A DNA stretch of 64,000 bases from Psychrobacter sp. DAB_AL43B (GTDB taxonomy: Bacteria > Pseudomonadota > Gammaproteobacteria > Pseudomonadales > Moraxellaceae): the NCBI RefSeq assembly GCF_900168255.1, contig NZ_LT799838.1, positions 1 to 64,000 on the forward strand, read 5' to 3'. The notes beneath the pieces were generated by a model. It had not been told where the DNA came from. It made no database searches and saw nothing but the letters and a program-made list of their open reading frames with translations. Positions 11,952 through 22,148 of this stretch are shown here, piece after piece. The position numbers and the translations under genes were made by a program. Position 1 is the first letter of the stretch; each line of letters opens with the position of its first letter.

Positions 11952-13118
11952 GTGTTGTACAACTTTGATGAAATAATAGACAGACGTAATACGGGATCGC
12001 TTAAATGGCATTATACCGATGATACGATTCCGCTATGGGTCGCGGATATGGACTTTAAGACCGCCCAGCCTATTTTAAAGGCGATTGAGCAAGTAGCGCA
12101 GCATGGCGTCTTGGGTTACACCGTCCCGACCGAGCCTTTGTACCAAGCGATTATTCAGTGGCATGGCAGTCGTTATGACTTATGGCTCGATAAGCAGAAT
12201 ATCCTTTTCTCTCCGGGTGTGGTGCCAAGTTTGGTGCTGATGATGGTCGTATTTACCGAGGAAAGGGATGCGGTACTTATCAATGATCCTATTTATACGC
12301 CTTTTATGACCAAGGTTTTGGACAATGGACGTAAGCTTGTGACTTCTGCACTCAAAGAAGTTGAGGGACAGTATCGTTTGGATTTGGTCGATATCGAAGC
12401 CAAGATTATCGAGCATAAAGTGAAGCTTTATTTACTGTGTAATCCACATAATCCTGGCGGGCGCGTATGGACGACCGAGGAGCTTGAAGCATTACTTTTA
12501 ATCTGTAAAAAGCATAATGTGGGAATTGTTAGTGATGAAATTCATCAAGATTTAACCTTAAGTAGTCAAAAATTCATCCCCTTTTTAACTCTAGCAAAAG
12601 GCTATGAGCACAAAGTGGTGAGCCTGACCTCGATGACTAAAACTTTTAATATTGCCGGTATCAAAGGTTCGATGATCTTTGCTAAAGATAGCGCATTACT
12701 CAGTAAAATTAACCAGCAGCAGCGCTTAAGTGACGAGCATGAGCTAAATTTATTTGCTTATACGGCGATGCGTAGTGCTTATGAGCAAGGTGGTGACTGG
12801 TTGGTACAGGCGCTTGCTTATATCGAAGCCAATATTGACTTAACCCTGCAGTTTTTAGCTCAGCATCTGCCTAAAATTAAAGCCATGCGCCCAGAAGCTT
12901 CGTATTTGATTTGGCTAGATTGCTCGGCATATGCGCAAGACGATCAAATGATTTATGACGCGCTTAGAGATGCTAAAGTTGAGCTTAGTGCGGGCATCAA
13001 ATATGGTAATGAGGGACATTTGAAAATGCGCCTCAATGTGGCGTGTCCTAAAGCGATATTAATAGAGGGATTGAATCGTATGCATACCGCCTTAAATGAT
13101 ATGTGCCAACCCTTATAA
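11952..13118 (+). CDS. MalY/PatB family PLP-dependent aminotransferase (probable cystathionine beta-lyase)
   Basis: This is a fold-type I PLP enzyme of the PatB/MalY group, whose members cleave cystathionine or cysteine to ammonia, pyruvate and a thiol. The 388-aa protein has DNFDEIIDRR-like NFDEIIDRRNTGSLKW at the N-terminus and WVADMDFKTAQPI near 30. It also has the family's NPHNPGGRVWT near 165 and the PLP lysine in SMTKTFNIAG near 230. The start is GTG at 11952, set by AGGAGA at 11941-11946; a TTG follows at once. The 254-bp upstream gap shows no other feature. It could serve methionine biosynthesis or sulfur release. Confidence 0.88.
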   Translation: MLYNFDEIIDRRNTGSLKWHYTDDTIPLWVADMDFKTAQPILKAIEQVAQHGVLGYTVPTEPLYQAIIQWHGSRYDLWLDKQNILFSPGVVPSLVLMMVVFTEERDAVLINDPIYTPFMTKVLDNGRKLVTSALKEVEGQYRLDLVDIEAKIIEHKVKLYLLCNPHNPGGRVWTTEELEALLLICKKHNVGIVSDEIHQDLTLSSQKFIPFLTLAKGYEHKVVSLTSMTKTFNIAGIKGSMIFAKDSALLSKINQQQRLSDEHELNLFAYTAMRSAYEQGGDWLVQALAYIEANIDLTLQFLAQHLPKIKAMRPEASYLIWLDCSAYAQDDQMIYDALRDAKVELSAGIKYGNEGHLKMRLNVACPKAILIEGLNRMHTALNDMCQPL

Positions 13119-13140
13119 AATGAGATGAGATTTGCTTGTT

Positions 13141-13641
13141 TTAAGGGTTTACTTGATCCAAATTTTCTAAATCTACAAATTCCTTTTTGCCATGAATATT
13201 GTACATTTTGCGCTCAATGTCTGGATAGTTGGTGATATCAATGGGTGGTCTGCTACCGCCCATAAGATAGACGGCATCGCTATCGCTGTCGTTACGCATA
13301 GAATGCGCCGCTCCATGTGCTGGGAAGCCGACGAAATCACCCGTATTTAATAAATAAGTGTCATCGCCATAACGTAGCGTAAGCTTACCAGATAGCACAT
13401 AAATGAACTCGTCCGATTCTTCATGATAGTGATGTTGGGTCGTCTCATCACCCGATTCAACGCGTACGAGATGCAAACCAAATTTGGTTAAACCAACGAT
13501 GTCGCTCAATGAGACCGTATGGCGAATAGCTTGTTCGTTAAATTGGTGCACGTGTCTGGTTTCAGGAATGCTGTCAATATGAGACTTGATTAGAACGTAA
13601 TCTTGGGTGTTTTTAAGCTCAGGCTTTGATGTCATGGTCAT
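13141..13641 (-). CDS. Cupin-domain protein
   Basis: This is a small beta-barrel protein of 166 aa. The cupin metal-binding motifs are visible: TTQHHYHEESDEFIYVLSG near residues 67-85 holds two His, a Glu and the usual spacing. The second motif, around GDFVGFPAHGAAHSM near 107-121, supplies the other His. Such proteins range from sugar isomerases to dioxygenases and sensors, so the reaction cannot be assigned. It is convergent with the PatB-like gene, 22 bp away, with no obvious terminator between. Confidence 0.8.
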   Translation of the reverse strand: MTMTSKPELKNTQDYVLIKSHIDSIPETRHVHQFNEQAIRHTVSLSDIVGLTKFGLHLVRVESGDETTQHHYHEESDEFIYVLSGKLTLRYGDDTYLLNTGDFVGFPAHGAAHSMRNDSDSDAVYLMGGSRPPIDITNYPDIERKMYNIHGKKEFVDLENLDQVNP

Positions 13642-13708
13642 TAAGTAATCCCCGTTGTTATTATTTTAATCTTATAACAGCCGTAATGAGTGGAGTGCAA
13701 GGTTTGGA

Positions 13709-15277
13709 TTACTTAGCTGGATAACCAGTGATATCTTGAATGCTTTGATATAAAGGTTTTAAGCGCTCATACATTTTCAGATAGACTTCATTATATAAGC
13801 GTTTATAGAGCTGGACGTTGGCGTCAATTGGCAAAAATTCATCGCCCAAATGGGTCATCGCTTCAGTAGCTGTTAAGTGGTCAGGATAAACACCAAGCCC
13901 TACCGCACAATTGATAGCAGCCCCTAAGCCTGAAGCTTCATAAGTATGCGGACGATAAGCGGGCATACCAAAGATATCTGCCGTCAGCTGCATCGCCGAG
14001 TCGCTTTGGGAGCCGCCACCAGAGACGCGCAAGTGTTTGATGGTTTTGCCTGTGCGTTTTTCAATGGTATCAAAGCCAAGTTTAAGCTCATAAGCAAGCC
14101 CTTCCAAGATAGCGCGGTAAACGTGCGCGCGCGTATGCACATCACCAAAACCAATGAGCGCACCTTTACCTTCAAGTCCCGGATGACGAACGCCGGGCGA
14201 CCAATACGGCTGCATCATCAGTCCCATACAGCCTGCGGGAATGTCCTTGACTGCTTGATCGAGGAGTTTTTCGGTATCGATACCCTGCGTTTTTGCCAGT
14301 TGCTCTTCATAGTGAGCGAACTGCTCTTTAAACCAGCTAACCATCCAAAAGCCACGATAAATCATATATTCATGGTTGTAGTAATTGGGTGCGGCGGCGG
14401 TATAAGCGGGCATGTGCTTGAGTATTTCAACATAATTTGTTGAGGTGGTATTGACGGTCGCGGTAGTGCCAAAGCTTAAGCAAGCGGTATCGGCGGCGAG
14501 TCCAGCAGAACCTAACGCTTCACAGGCTTTATCGCTGGCAGCAGCGATCATTGGCGTACCTTCAAGAATACCGGTTTCGGCAGCAGCTTTAGCAGTAATA
14601 TGACCAAGTAGCTGCCCAGGTGGCATGAGTTTGGGCATTTGCTCTAGTCGGCAATTAAATAGTCGCCATTTTAGATTTTTGGGCTTCATCCATGTCTGAG
14701 CTTTATAGTCATAAGGCAGGTAGCCTAGCGCGTGACCCGTAGAATCGGCCAGTTGGTCCGTAAGCTGATAGGTTAAATAAGCAGAGAGATTGACATAATA
14801 GGCTGTTTTTGCCCACATCTCCGGCTCATGATGAGCAAGCCAATTACAGCGTGCCTTTTGCTGCGCCTCTTGTACCAGCTCGCCCATACCGATGACTTTT
14901 GTAAGCGGATTAAGAAAGCCTATGTCATTGGCTTCGCCTCGGCGCAAATCCATCCATACAATGGCTGGGCGTAGCGGCTGTTTATCCTTATCCAAACATA
15001 TCATGGTATAGCGCTGGGTGGCGAGACTGACACCAGCAATTTGCGCTGGCGTGATATCGCAGGTTTGCCATAATTGCTGGCAAGCCTCGCTTAATTTTTG
15101 CCAATAGTAGTCGGCATGTTGCTCAGCAAAATTGGGCTGCGTTGAAAAATACGGCTCGATAGGAACGCGTGCTTTGGCAATCTCGGTGCCAAATTGATCA
15201 AAGATAAGCGCCCTAACGCTTTGGGTGCCATTGTCTATGGCTAAGAAATAAATAGGGGCATCAAAATTGTTGGTCAT
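13709..15277 (-). CDS. FGGY-family carbohydrate kinase (glycerol-kinase-like)
   Basis: FGGY kinases phosphorylate sugars or polyols with ATP. The 522-aa protein starts with the phosphate-binding FLAIDNGTQSVRALIFDQFG (residues 11-30). It has the second ATP-site motif SFGTTATVNTT near 265 and the C-terminal adenosine motif LRVSGGGSQSD near 415. The exact substrate is uncertain; glycerol is suggested because the next gene upstream (44 bp away, same strand) is a glycerol-3-phosphate dehydrogenase. It is probably the last gene of a three-gene set with the flavoproteins at 15322 and 17239. Classical GlpK signatures are not obvious, so it may act on glycerol or a related polyol. Confidence 0.85.
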   Translation of the reverse strand: MTNNFDAPIYFLAIDNGTQSVRALIFDQFGTEIAKARVPIEPYFSTQPNFAEQHADYYWQKLSEACQQLWQTCDITPAQIAGVSLATQRYTMICLDKDKQPLRPAIVWMDLRRGEANDIGFLNPLTKVIGMGELVQEAQQKARCNWLAHHEPEMWAKTAYYVNLSAYLTYQLTDQLADSTGHALGYLPYDYKAQTWMKPKNLKWRLFNCRLEQMPKLMPPGQLLGHITAKAAAETGILEGTPMIAAASDKACEALGSAGLAADTACLSFGTTATVNTTSTNYVEILKHMPAYTAAAPNYYNHEYMIYRGFWMVSWFKEQFAHYEEQLAKTQGIDTEKLLDQAVKDIPAGCMGLMMQPYWSPGVRHPGLEGKGALIGFGDVHTRAHVYRAILEGLAYELKLGFDTIEKRTGKTIKHLRVSGGGSQSDSAMQLTADIFGMPAYRPHTYEASGLGAAINCAVGLGVYPDHLTATEAMTHLGDEFLPIDANVQLYKRLYNEVYLKMYERLKPLYQSIQDITGYPAK

Positions 15278-15321
15278 AGTCGTCCTTAACTATGTAGTGA
15301 TAAGCAGTAATAAAAATAAGC

Positions 15322-16977
15322 TTAAGCTGCTGGCAGATAATAGTAGCGTTGCCACAACTGTTGATAACGTTTAACTTCTTGCTGCCATTTTTGTTCATCC
15401 CATCCAAGCTCCTGCTGACAGATTTGCTTCAGTCTTTCACTAATCAACGGCGTCATCGCGCCATGCGGCAGTATTAATCCTAAGCGCGTACGGCGTAATA
15501 ATAAATCATCTAAATGAATGACTTGCTCGTAGTGAGCAGCAAAGCGAATCTCCGCCCAGATAGTATTGCTGTCAGTCACATAAGCCAAGTCGTCGTCATG
15601 CGCCAGCTCTAGTAAGCTATCAAGTTGCCTACCATAAAATCCTCGCAAGCGCTGTTGTAGCGATATCGGTAGGGTAGCAAGCTTGGCATTGGTTGGCGTT
15701 TGATTACTAAAAACTTGGCTGCTATATGACGCATTATCTTGAGTAGCTGACTCATCAAGTTCGAGCACTTTTTGGCAAACCTTAAGCACATCAAGAGCGA
15801 TTAGGCGAAAGGTGGTTAGCTTGCCGCCGCTGACGGTAACCAAATTATTATCCAACCAAACGCTATGGTCGCGCTTTTCTTTACTAGGGCTAACGCGCTT
15901 GCCATCGCCGCCTTCTGAAATCAGTGGACGCACGCCTGCCCAAGTACTGATGACATCCTCTCGGCTTAGTTTGGCATGATCAAAGAGATTATTGGTCGCC
16001 ACCAATAGATAGTCTACCTCTTCATTAGTGATACCGACTTCATTGTCGTCTAAGGTTGGATGATCTAAATCGGTGGTGCCAAGGACGGTACGGTTTTCCC
16101 ACGGAAAGACAAAGACGGCTCTTTTATCGACAGGGTGCAAAAAGGTATAGGCTTGTGTAAGCGGCAGACGCTCTTGACTGACCACCAAATGACTGCCGCG
16201 CGATGGACGAATTTGTTTTTGAAAGCTCTGTTCCGTCTGCTTGCTGGCTTGCATACGTAAGGTATCAGCCCAAGCACCCGTGGCACTAACCACCACTTTT
16301 GCGTGAATATGGTAAGTATGATTGCTATCATCAGATGCGGTATCTTTTAGAGTAGCGCCTACGACCAAGCCTTGCTCATTGGTAATTAATGATTCGGCTT
16401 TAAGGTAATTGATTGCGCACGCACCGTCATGAATAGCTTCATCTAGCACACGCATCACAAGGCGTGAGTCATCGGTTACCGCGTCACTAAACTGGCTGGC
16501 ACCCAAAAACTTCTCTTGCTTGATACCAGGATTTAAACTTAAAAAAGCATCTTTTTTAAAGTACTTAGAGTAGCGCTTGCCCGCTAAGCCATCGTAGACA
16601 CGGAGCAAAGTATTGAATATCCATGGCGGTGGAAATTTGCCTTTATAATGCGGCATGACGTAATGCATCTCGTTGACCAAGCCACTAGCCTCGCTTAGCA
16701 TGCGCTCACGTTCACGGACGCTAAGTAAGGTCGTTTTATAATCGCCAGAGGCAATATAGCGCAGTCCGCCATGTACCATTTTGCTAGAGCGGCTAGAGGT
16801 GCCCCAAGCAAAGTCTTTTTGCTCAATTAACAATACCGCTAAGCCGCGTCTTGCTGCTTCACGAGCAATCCCAGCGCCTGTGATACCGCCACCGATGATC
16901 AGCATATCCCAAGGTTCTGAGCGTACTAAAGGCGCTAATGCTTGCTGGCGTTGCTGATAGGGCTTAGCTTGGTTCAT
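15322..16977 (-). CDS. Glycerol-3-phosphate dehydrogenase/oxidase (GlpD-like)
   Basis: GlpD-type flavoproteins oxidise sn-glycerol-3-phosphate to dihydroxyacetone phosphate and pass electrons to quinone at the membrane. The FAD-binding DMLIIGGGITGAGIAREAARRG spans residues 19-40. The conserved SSRSSKMVHGGLRYI is near 61-75, followed by LLSVRERERML. GTTDLDHP and TWAGVRPLI lie in the substrate region (about 300-350). Length 551 aa is normal. It lies between an FGGY kinase and an alkyl-DHAP-synthase-like gene on the same strand. The combination would turn glycerol into G3P and then DHAP, the backbone used by the third enzyme. Confidence 0.9.
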   Translation of the reverse strand: MNQAKPYQQRQQALAPLVRSEPWDMLIIGGGITGAGIAREAARRGLAVLLIEQKDFAWGTSSRSSKMVHGGLRYIASGDYKTTLLSVRERERMLSEASGLVNEMHYVMPHYKGKFPPPWIFNTLLRVYDGLAGKRYSKYFKKDAFLSLNPGIKQEKFLGASQFSDAVTDDSRLVMRVLDEAIHDGACAINYLKAESLITNEQGLVVGATLKDTASDDSNHTYHIHAKVVVSATGAWADTLRMQASKQTEQSFQKQIRPSRGSHLVVSQERLPLTQAYTFLHPVDKRAVFVFPWENRTVLGTTDLDHPTLDDNEVGITNEEVDYLLVATNNLFDHAKLSREDVISTWAGVRPLISEGGDGKRVSPSKEKRDHSVWLDNNLVTVSGGKLTTFRLIALDVLKVCQKVLELDESATQDNASYSSQVFSNQTPTNAKLATLPISLQQRLRGFYGRQLDSLLELAHDDDLAYVTDSNTIWAEIRFAAHYEQVIHLDDLLLRRTRLGLILPHGAMTPLISERLKQICQQELGWDEQKWQQEVKRYQQLWQRYYYLPAA

Positions 16978-17038
16978 AGAAGACTCATTTTAATGGTTAT
17001 TTAATTTCAGCTAAGTAGATTATCTAAATTGTTTAATT

Positions 17039-17180
17039 TATAGTCATTATTCAAAAAAATAGATGCGTTTTATTATGACGCGCGACTGGTATTAATTTTC
17101 CTTGCGTGCTGTGCCTACGCCGACAGAGGCTGCGCAAAATCAATATCAGCCGCGCTGTACAGCGCTTATATTAAATTAAA
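17039..17180 (-). repeat. Intergenic palindromic repeat, copy 1
   Basis: The core on the minus strand reads GCAGCCTCTGTCGGCG ... AGGCACAGCACGCAAG. The arms GCGCGACTGGTATTAATTTT (from 17080) and AAAATCAATATCAGCCGCGC pair with a few G-U positions. The left flank (TATAGTCATT...) resembles the outer ends of copies 3 and 4. It lies between the GlpD-like and AGPS-like genes. See also 26409, 32942, 35960 and 49798. Confidence 0.8.
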
Positions 17181-17238
17181 CATACCTAAGCTAAGACTGC
17201 AAATAAGCCCTGACTTTGAAATCCATTGTTAACTAGAA

Positions 17239-18975
17239 CTAATCTTTAAGCAAAACACCCGGATTCATACGTTGTTCAGGATCTAAGCTTTTGAGCATAT
17301 CGCTGGTTACCTGAATACCTAGCTTACCTTTTTCGGCAGCAAGGTATGGGGCATGGTCACGACCAACACCATGTTGATGCGATATCGTCGCTGTACCATT
17401 AGCCAGACTTGAGCTGGCAGCATGTTTGATTTTCTGCCAGCGGCTTAAGGTACTAGCGTGATCTTTTGCCGCTCTAAAGAAGTAGGTGGTATAAAGACTG
17501 GCGCCTTGTTTATATACATGCGATATATGAGTAAAGGCCATCACTTCCTCGCCTTCATCGGCTAGCGAGGTTTTCACTGCCTCCTGCATCTGCGCCATCT
17601 GCTCGTCGATACGACTCCAATTGGTTGCGGTTTCAAAGGTATCGACCATGATGCCCTTTTCCCATAAGGTGCCGCGCAAATAAGGAAATTTAAAGCGTCC
17701 ATGCGCCCACACACTACCCATAATATTGGTTATTTTGCCAGTCACACTACCGTGCTGTTTTAACAGTTTATTAAACTGAGATAGCGCCAGTTTATTCTGT
17801 GCTTTATCGCCCGATACGCCATAAGTGAGCATGACTTTATCTGAGCTGAGTCCGCGCGCTTTTAGATAAGTACTAATCGCTAAAAACTGGCTGGGCGTCG
17901 TACCTAAATGCAAGTGCGCGTCAGTCTCAACCGCATTACTCAGGCGTAGCATAGATAAGCGAATGTTCTTTTGCACGGCTTGTCTAAGCACTTCTTTACC
18001 CGCTTCCCAGTTAGGCAGAAATGCGACTTTAAACAGCTCTTCTTCAGGCTGCTGTTGCACACGCATTTTGACTTCAGTAAAAATACCGGCGCGACCTTCC
18101 GTGCCCATCATCATCTCACGCAGATCAGGCCCTGCCGCTGATGCTGGAATATCAGCAATATTGAGCACCCCTTGCGGGGTGACTAACGTACCACCAGCAA
18201 ACATCTGCTCGATACGTCCATAGCCTAACGACTGCTGACCACTAGAGCGTGCAGCAATCCAACCGCCAAGTGTCGATAGCTCCCAAGACTGCGGATAATG
18301 CCCCAAGCGATAGCCGTACTCGTCCAATTGTGCTTCGACGGCAGGTCCTTGCGTACCAGCACCAAAGGTAGCAATTTGACTCTCAAAATCTAAATCAATA
18401 AGCTGAGCCATCTTGCTCATCGCTACAGTCAATACGGGGCGTGAACCTTTTTGTGGATTGATATGCCCGACCACGGACGTACCGCCGCCAAAAGGAATAA
18501 CAATAAGGTCGTGCTCGTGAGCCAGTTTCAATAAGGTTTCGACATCAGCGGTAGATTCAGGAAAAGCGACCCCATCAGGGAAGACTTCAAAGTCGCCACC
18601 ATGCATGGCTATCCAGTCAGGAAAGCTCTGTCCACGCGCATGTCTAAGTCTATCTTCACTATCGACAGACACCATATCAAGCTCAGTAATGGTAGCGGGC
18701 AGGCGCGATTTTGGTACGGTTTTGAGTACCTGTTGTAAGCTCACAGACGATAGTTTTTTGGTTTTACCAATATGTGATTTGATTAATTTCGCCCCATGCG
18801 CTGAGACTTTTTTATTAATACTGATATTGCCCCAGCCATTCCAGCGCGTTTGCTCTATCGGCGTGTTGGCGGTCATGTTAATGGGCGTATCATTTTTCGA
18901 GGCATTATCTAATTTAGTGTTGTCAGTATTGTTAGACGTAGTGGTTTTACGAATAAGGGATTTGATTTTGCTCAT
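17239..18975 (-). CDS. FAD-binding oxidase, alkyldihydroxyacetonephosphate-synthase-like
   Basis: This is a vanillyl-alcohol-oxidase-fold flavoprotein of 578 aa. The FAD motif VIPFGGGTSVVGHI is near residue 165. The stretch STLGGWIAARSSGQQSLGYG (about 240) and the C-terminal SHQHGVGRDHAPYL (about 540) closely resemble those of eukaryotic alkyl-DHAP synthase (AGPS), including the clustered histidines. AGPS swaps the acyl chain of acyl-DHAP for a fatty alcohol, the first ether-lipid step. Several bacterial relatives have unproven roles, so a different oxidase function remains possible. A hydrophilic, low-complexity N-terminus of about 60 residues precedes the domain. It is on the same strand as the GlpD-like gene but separated from it by repeat copy 1. 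Confidence 0.8.
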   Translation of the reverse strand: MSKIKSLIRKTTTSNNTDNTKLDNASKNDTPINMTANTPIEQTRWNGWGNISINKKVSAHGAKLIKSHIGKTKKLSSVSLQQVLKTVPKSRLPATITELDMVSVDSEDRLRHARGQSFPDWIAMHGGDFEVFPDGVAFPESTADVETLLKLAHEHDLIVIPFGGGTSVVGHINPQKGSRPVLTVAMSKMAQLIDLDFESQIATFGAGTQGPAVEAQLDEYGYRLGHYPQSWELSTLGGWIAARSSGQQSLGYGRIEQMFAGGTLVTPQGVLNIADIPASAAGPDLREMMMGTEGRAGIFTEVKMRVQQQPEEELFKVAFLPNWEAGKEVLRQAVQKNIRLSMLRLSNAVETDAHLHLGTTPSQFLAISTYLKARGLSSDKVMLTYGVSGDKAQNKLALSQFNKLLKQHGSVTGKITNIMGSVWAHGRFKFPYLRGTLWEKGIMVDTFETATNWSRIDEQMAQMQEAVKTSLADEGEEVMAFTHISHVYKQGASLYTTYFFRAAKDHASTLSRWQKIKHAASSSLANGTATISHQHGVGRDHAPYLAAEKGKLGIQVTSDMLKSLDPEQRMNPGVLLKD

Positions 18976-19490
18976 AGGGACATACCTGTCGATTTATTAG
19001 GGCTGTTTATTATAATTAAGGGTTCGGATAATGGTGGGTCAATCTGGCTGCTGGTAATTAGCTAAGAGTCATCATAAAAAAACATACGATATTAAAGTCT
19101 TATACTAAATATGCCGTCTTAAAAATAAAGTATTTATCATTCGAGCATAGCACAATATAAACAAATTTTTTATATAGACTCGTCATTTGTATAATAAAGA
19201 TTTATAGGATTTTGTGAATAATAAAAATATTACCACCGTCATCGTTTAGTAACTTATTAAAAAAATATCTAATCAAGCCACTTATTTATTATCAACCTTA
19301 TCACCTCTTGTTTTGTACGCTTAGCTTCCGAACATTCAAATAATCGCTAATATCTGTTAATAACTATCACTATCCATTAACAACTATCAAGAACTGTGAA
19401 TTATCATGAATAATTAACCATCTAATCGCCATCATCGTGCGGAAACTTGTTAAAATAGGCCACTAATTTTTTCTTGATGGACATCGATTT
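18976..19490. promoter_or_regulatory. 515-bp divergent gap with candidate guaA promoter
   Basis: This AT-rich gap lies between the divergently transcribed AGPS-like gene and guaA. Near its right end TGTTAAAAT (19448-19456) is an extended -10 (TG, one base, TAAAAT) followed by AGG. The same TGnTAAAATAGG string occurs at the candidate gyrB promoter. No good -35 is seen. No ORF, tRNA or strong hairpin was found in the rest. Confidence 0.4.
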
Positions 19491-21095
19491 ATGACCACTG
19501 CCGCTGCCACTCCTGCAATACCTACTATCAAAGAAGACCGCATCTTAATTCTTGATTTTGGCTCACAATATAGCCAACTAATCGCCCGCCGTGTACGCGA
19601 TTCAGGCGTATTCTGTGAGATGTTCCCATTTGACATTGACACCCAGCGCATCACTGATTTTGGCGCAAAAGGTATCATCCTATCGGGTGGCCCTGAAAGC
19701 GTGCATGCGGAAAACAGCCCGCGCATTAACGATGCCGTCTTTGACTTAGGCGTACCAGTACTGGGTATTTGCTACGGTATGCAAGCGATGGCAGAGCGTT
19801 TCGGTGGTAAAGTTCACGCCAGTGATATCCATGAGTTTGGCGCATCGACTATCAATATTGATGGTAAATCTGTACTTATAGATGGCATCGAAGACGCTGC
19901 TGGTAAGCTCAATGTGTGGATGAGTCATGGCGATAAAGTCATTGAAGCGCCTGAAGGTTTTGATATCGTTGCCAGTACACCAAGCTGTCCGATTGCAATT
20001 ATGGCCGATGAGTCGCGCCATTATTATGGTCTACAGTTCCATCCTGAAGTCACCCATACCGCGCAGGGTGAGGCGTTGATAGGACGTTTTGTGCATCAAA
20101 TCTGTGACTGCGCGGGCAGCTGGACGCCTGATAATATTATCGATATGCGTATTGCACAATTGCAAAAGCAAATCGGTGATAAACAAGTATTGCTCGGTCT
20201 GTCAGGTGGTGTCGATAGCTCAGTCGTCGCGGCATTATTGCATAAAGCCATTGGCGATCAATTAACGTGCGTGTTTGTCGATACTGGTTTATTACGTCTG
20301 CACGAAGGCGACCAAGTGATGCAAGTATTTGCGGAAAACATGGGCGTTAAAGTGATTCGTGTTGATGCCGAAGATTTATTCTTGAATGCATTGGCTGGCG
20401 AGTCTGATCCTGAAGCGAAGCGCAAAATTATTGGTAAAACCTTTATCGACGTCTTTGCCAATAGCGCCCGTGAAATCAGCGAGCAAAGCGATGGTAAAGT
20501 CATTGAGTTCTTAGCACAAGGGACGATTTACCCAGACGTTATCGAATCAGCTAAGTCACATCAGGGTAAGGCTCACGTGATTAAGAGCCATCATAACGTT
20601 GGCGGTTTGCCGGATGATTTAGCGTTTGAATTGGTTGAGCCGTTACGTGATTTGTTTAAAGATGAAGTGCGTAAACTCGGTATTACCCTTGGTTTACCGG
20701 CTAAAATGATTAACCGTCATCCGTTCCCAGGACCGGGTTTGGGCGTGCGTATTTTAGGTGAAGTCACTAAAGAATTTGCCGATATTCTGCGCTCAGCTGA
20801 TGCTATCTTTATGGAAGAGTTAGAAAAATCTGGCTGGTATGAGAAGACCGCGCAAGCATTTGCGGTATTCCAACCGATTAAATCGGTCGGCGTGGTCGGT
20901 GATGGCCGCCGTTATGCATGGGTGATTGCGCTACGTGCAGTCGAAACCGTGGACTTTATGACCGCACGCTTTGCGCATCTGCCGTATGACTTAATTGAGA
21001 CGGTATCGAATCGCATTATGAATGAAATCGCTGAAGTATCACGCGTGACTTATGATGTGTCGAGCAAGCCACCGGCTACTATTGAGTGGGAATAA
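19491..21095 (+). CDS. guaA: GMP synthase (glutamine-hydrolysing)
   Basis: GuaA makes GMP from XMP, ATP and glutamine. The class I glutamine amidotransferase domain occupies the first ~210 residues: [17 protein letters not shown], then LGICYGMQ with the nucleophilic Cys near 86, and [11 protein letters not shown] with the catalytic His near 180. The PP-loop ATP pyrophosphatase motif LSGGVDSSV follows near 235. The C-terminal dimerisation domain ends [17 protein letters not shown], the invariant family terminus. The 534-aa length is near normal, with about 10 extra residues at the N-terminus. It is a single-gene unit with its own terminator. Confidence 0.98.
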   Translation: MTTAAATPAIPTIKEDRILILDFGSQYSQLIARRVRDSGVFCEMFPFDIDTQRITDFGAKGIILSGGPESVHAENSPRINDAVFDLGVPVLGICYGMQAMAERFGGKVHASDIHEFGASTINIDGKSVLIDGIEDAAGKLNVWMSHGDKVIEAPEGFDIVASTPSCPIAIMADESRHYYGLQFHPEVTHTAQGEALIGRFVHQICDCAGSWTPDNIIDMRIAQLQKQIGDKQVLLGLSGGVDSSVVAALLHKAIGDQLTCVFVDTGLLRLHEGDQVMQVFAENMGVKVIRVDAEDLFLNALAGESDPEAKRKIIGKTFIDVFANSAREISEQSDGKVIEFLAQGTIYPDVIESAKSHQGKAHVIKSHHNVGGLPDDLAFELVEPLRDLFKDEVRKLGITLGLPAKMINRHPFPGPGLGVRILGEVTKEFADILRSADAIFMEELEKSGWYEKTAQAFAVFQPIKSVGVVGDGRRYAWVIALRAVETVDFMTARFAHLPYDLIETVSNRIMNEIAEVSRVTYDVSSKPPATIEWE

Positions 21096-21127
21096 TTAAT
21101 CACTTAATCTTTAGCTGAAAATAAAAA

Positions 21128-21156
21128 AACACTCAACTTGGTTGGGTGTTTTTTTT
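21128..21156 (+). terminator. Rho-independent terminator of guaA
   Basis: AACACTCAAC and GTTGGGTGTT form a 10-bp stem (one G-U) with a 3-nt loop, followed by T-run. The same CACTCAACTTGGTTGGGTG sequence recurs at 22891. Confidence 0.9.
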
Positions 21157-21307
21157 GCTTAAAATAAGCAGGTGATTATGAATATAATAGTTTTTATTGA
21201 ACATTTGTTTTTATTATCTATAATAGTGCCGACTTTAATTGGTTTTTATTGTTAAAGTAGAGTTGAAACGCTAAAGCAATCAGTGTTCAGTAAAATTAAG
21301 GTATAAG

Positions 21308-21994
21308 ATGATTTGTAATAACTGTAATCAAGAGAATTCAAGTGATGTTATCGTCTGTTCAAATTGTGAACAACGCCTGTCTGATGTTCAAGCACACACA
21401 CCGCCACCATTAACGGCGGTTAATATTGCTAAAGATACGCAAAACATGCAAAACAGCGCATCTTCTAGTGTTGAAAGTGCTGATACTTTATTGGCGGCTT
21501 TTGTCGGTGAAAAGTATGACAGCTATTATCGCGATAAATGGTTTAAAAACCATGTACCTACTTTAATTGCTGACAATAAAAGTTTCAATATCCAAAGCTT
21601 TAATCTCGCAGGGCTTCTGTTGGGAGCGTCTTGGTTATGCTATCGCAAAATGTATCTAATCGCTTTTTTTGTTGTACTTGGCATCAATGCGGTTGATTTG
21701 GTCTTAATGCATCTATTAGGTATGGAGACGTATAACAATCTTGGTCAAACCAGTTTTTTTATAGCGTGGGCAGTATTAACGGGCATTTTAGGTAATTACT
21801 TTTACTTTAATCACAGTGTCAAAAATATAGAAAAAGTCATGAGTAATACAGCTGACCCAGCTATGGTTGAACAAGAGTTAGCGGCAAAGGGTGGTACGTC
21901 ATGGGTTGGCGCTATCGTGGGTAGTATATTGGTGGTATTACTATCAATAGGTATATCCTACTTATTTGCGCCTGACTGGTATTGGATAGTATAA
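21308..21994 (+). CDS. DUF2628-type membrane protein with N-terminal zinc ribbon
   Basis: A 228-aa protein. Residues 1-25 (MICNNCNQENSSDVIVCSNC) are a two-CxxC zinc ribbon. After a variable linker comes the DUF2628 pattern: YYRDKWF near 77, then SFNLAGLLLGASWLCYRKMYLIAF near 102-125 at the first membrane segment. At least two more segments follow, the last at the C-terminus. The function of the family is unknown; the zinc ribbon implies a protein or nucleic-acid contact in the cytoplasm. It follows the guaA terminator, so it needs its own promoter. Confidence 0.75.
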   Translation: MICNNCNQENSSDVIVCSNCEQRLSDVQAHTPPPLTAVNIAKDTQNMQNSASSSVESADTLLAAFVGEKYDSYYRDKWFKNHVPTLIADNKSFNIQSFNLAGLLLGASWLCYRKMYLIAFFVVLGINAVDLVLMHLLGMETYNNLGQTSFFIAWAVLTGILGNYFYFNHSVKNIEKVMSNTADPAMVEQELAAKGGTSWVGAIVGSILVVLLSIGISYLFAPDWYWIV

Positions 21995-22148
21995 GTCACT
22001 TAATGATATATCTAATCAAGCTAATAGCGTCCATTGTATGACGTTTAAATGTGAAATCTATTCATAGCCTTTCCATCTGTATTCCATCTTACTTATAACA
22101 GACTCACGCTAAGATATTATCAATATCCAAATCCAGTGTGAGACTGTT

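Noticed and set aside
13946-14443. A 165-aa plus-strand frame inside the FGGY kinase
   Set aside because: It lies entirely opposite a clearly identified kinase and has no family pattern of its own.
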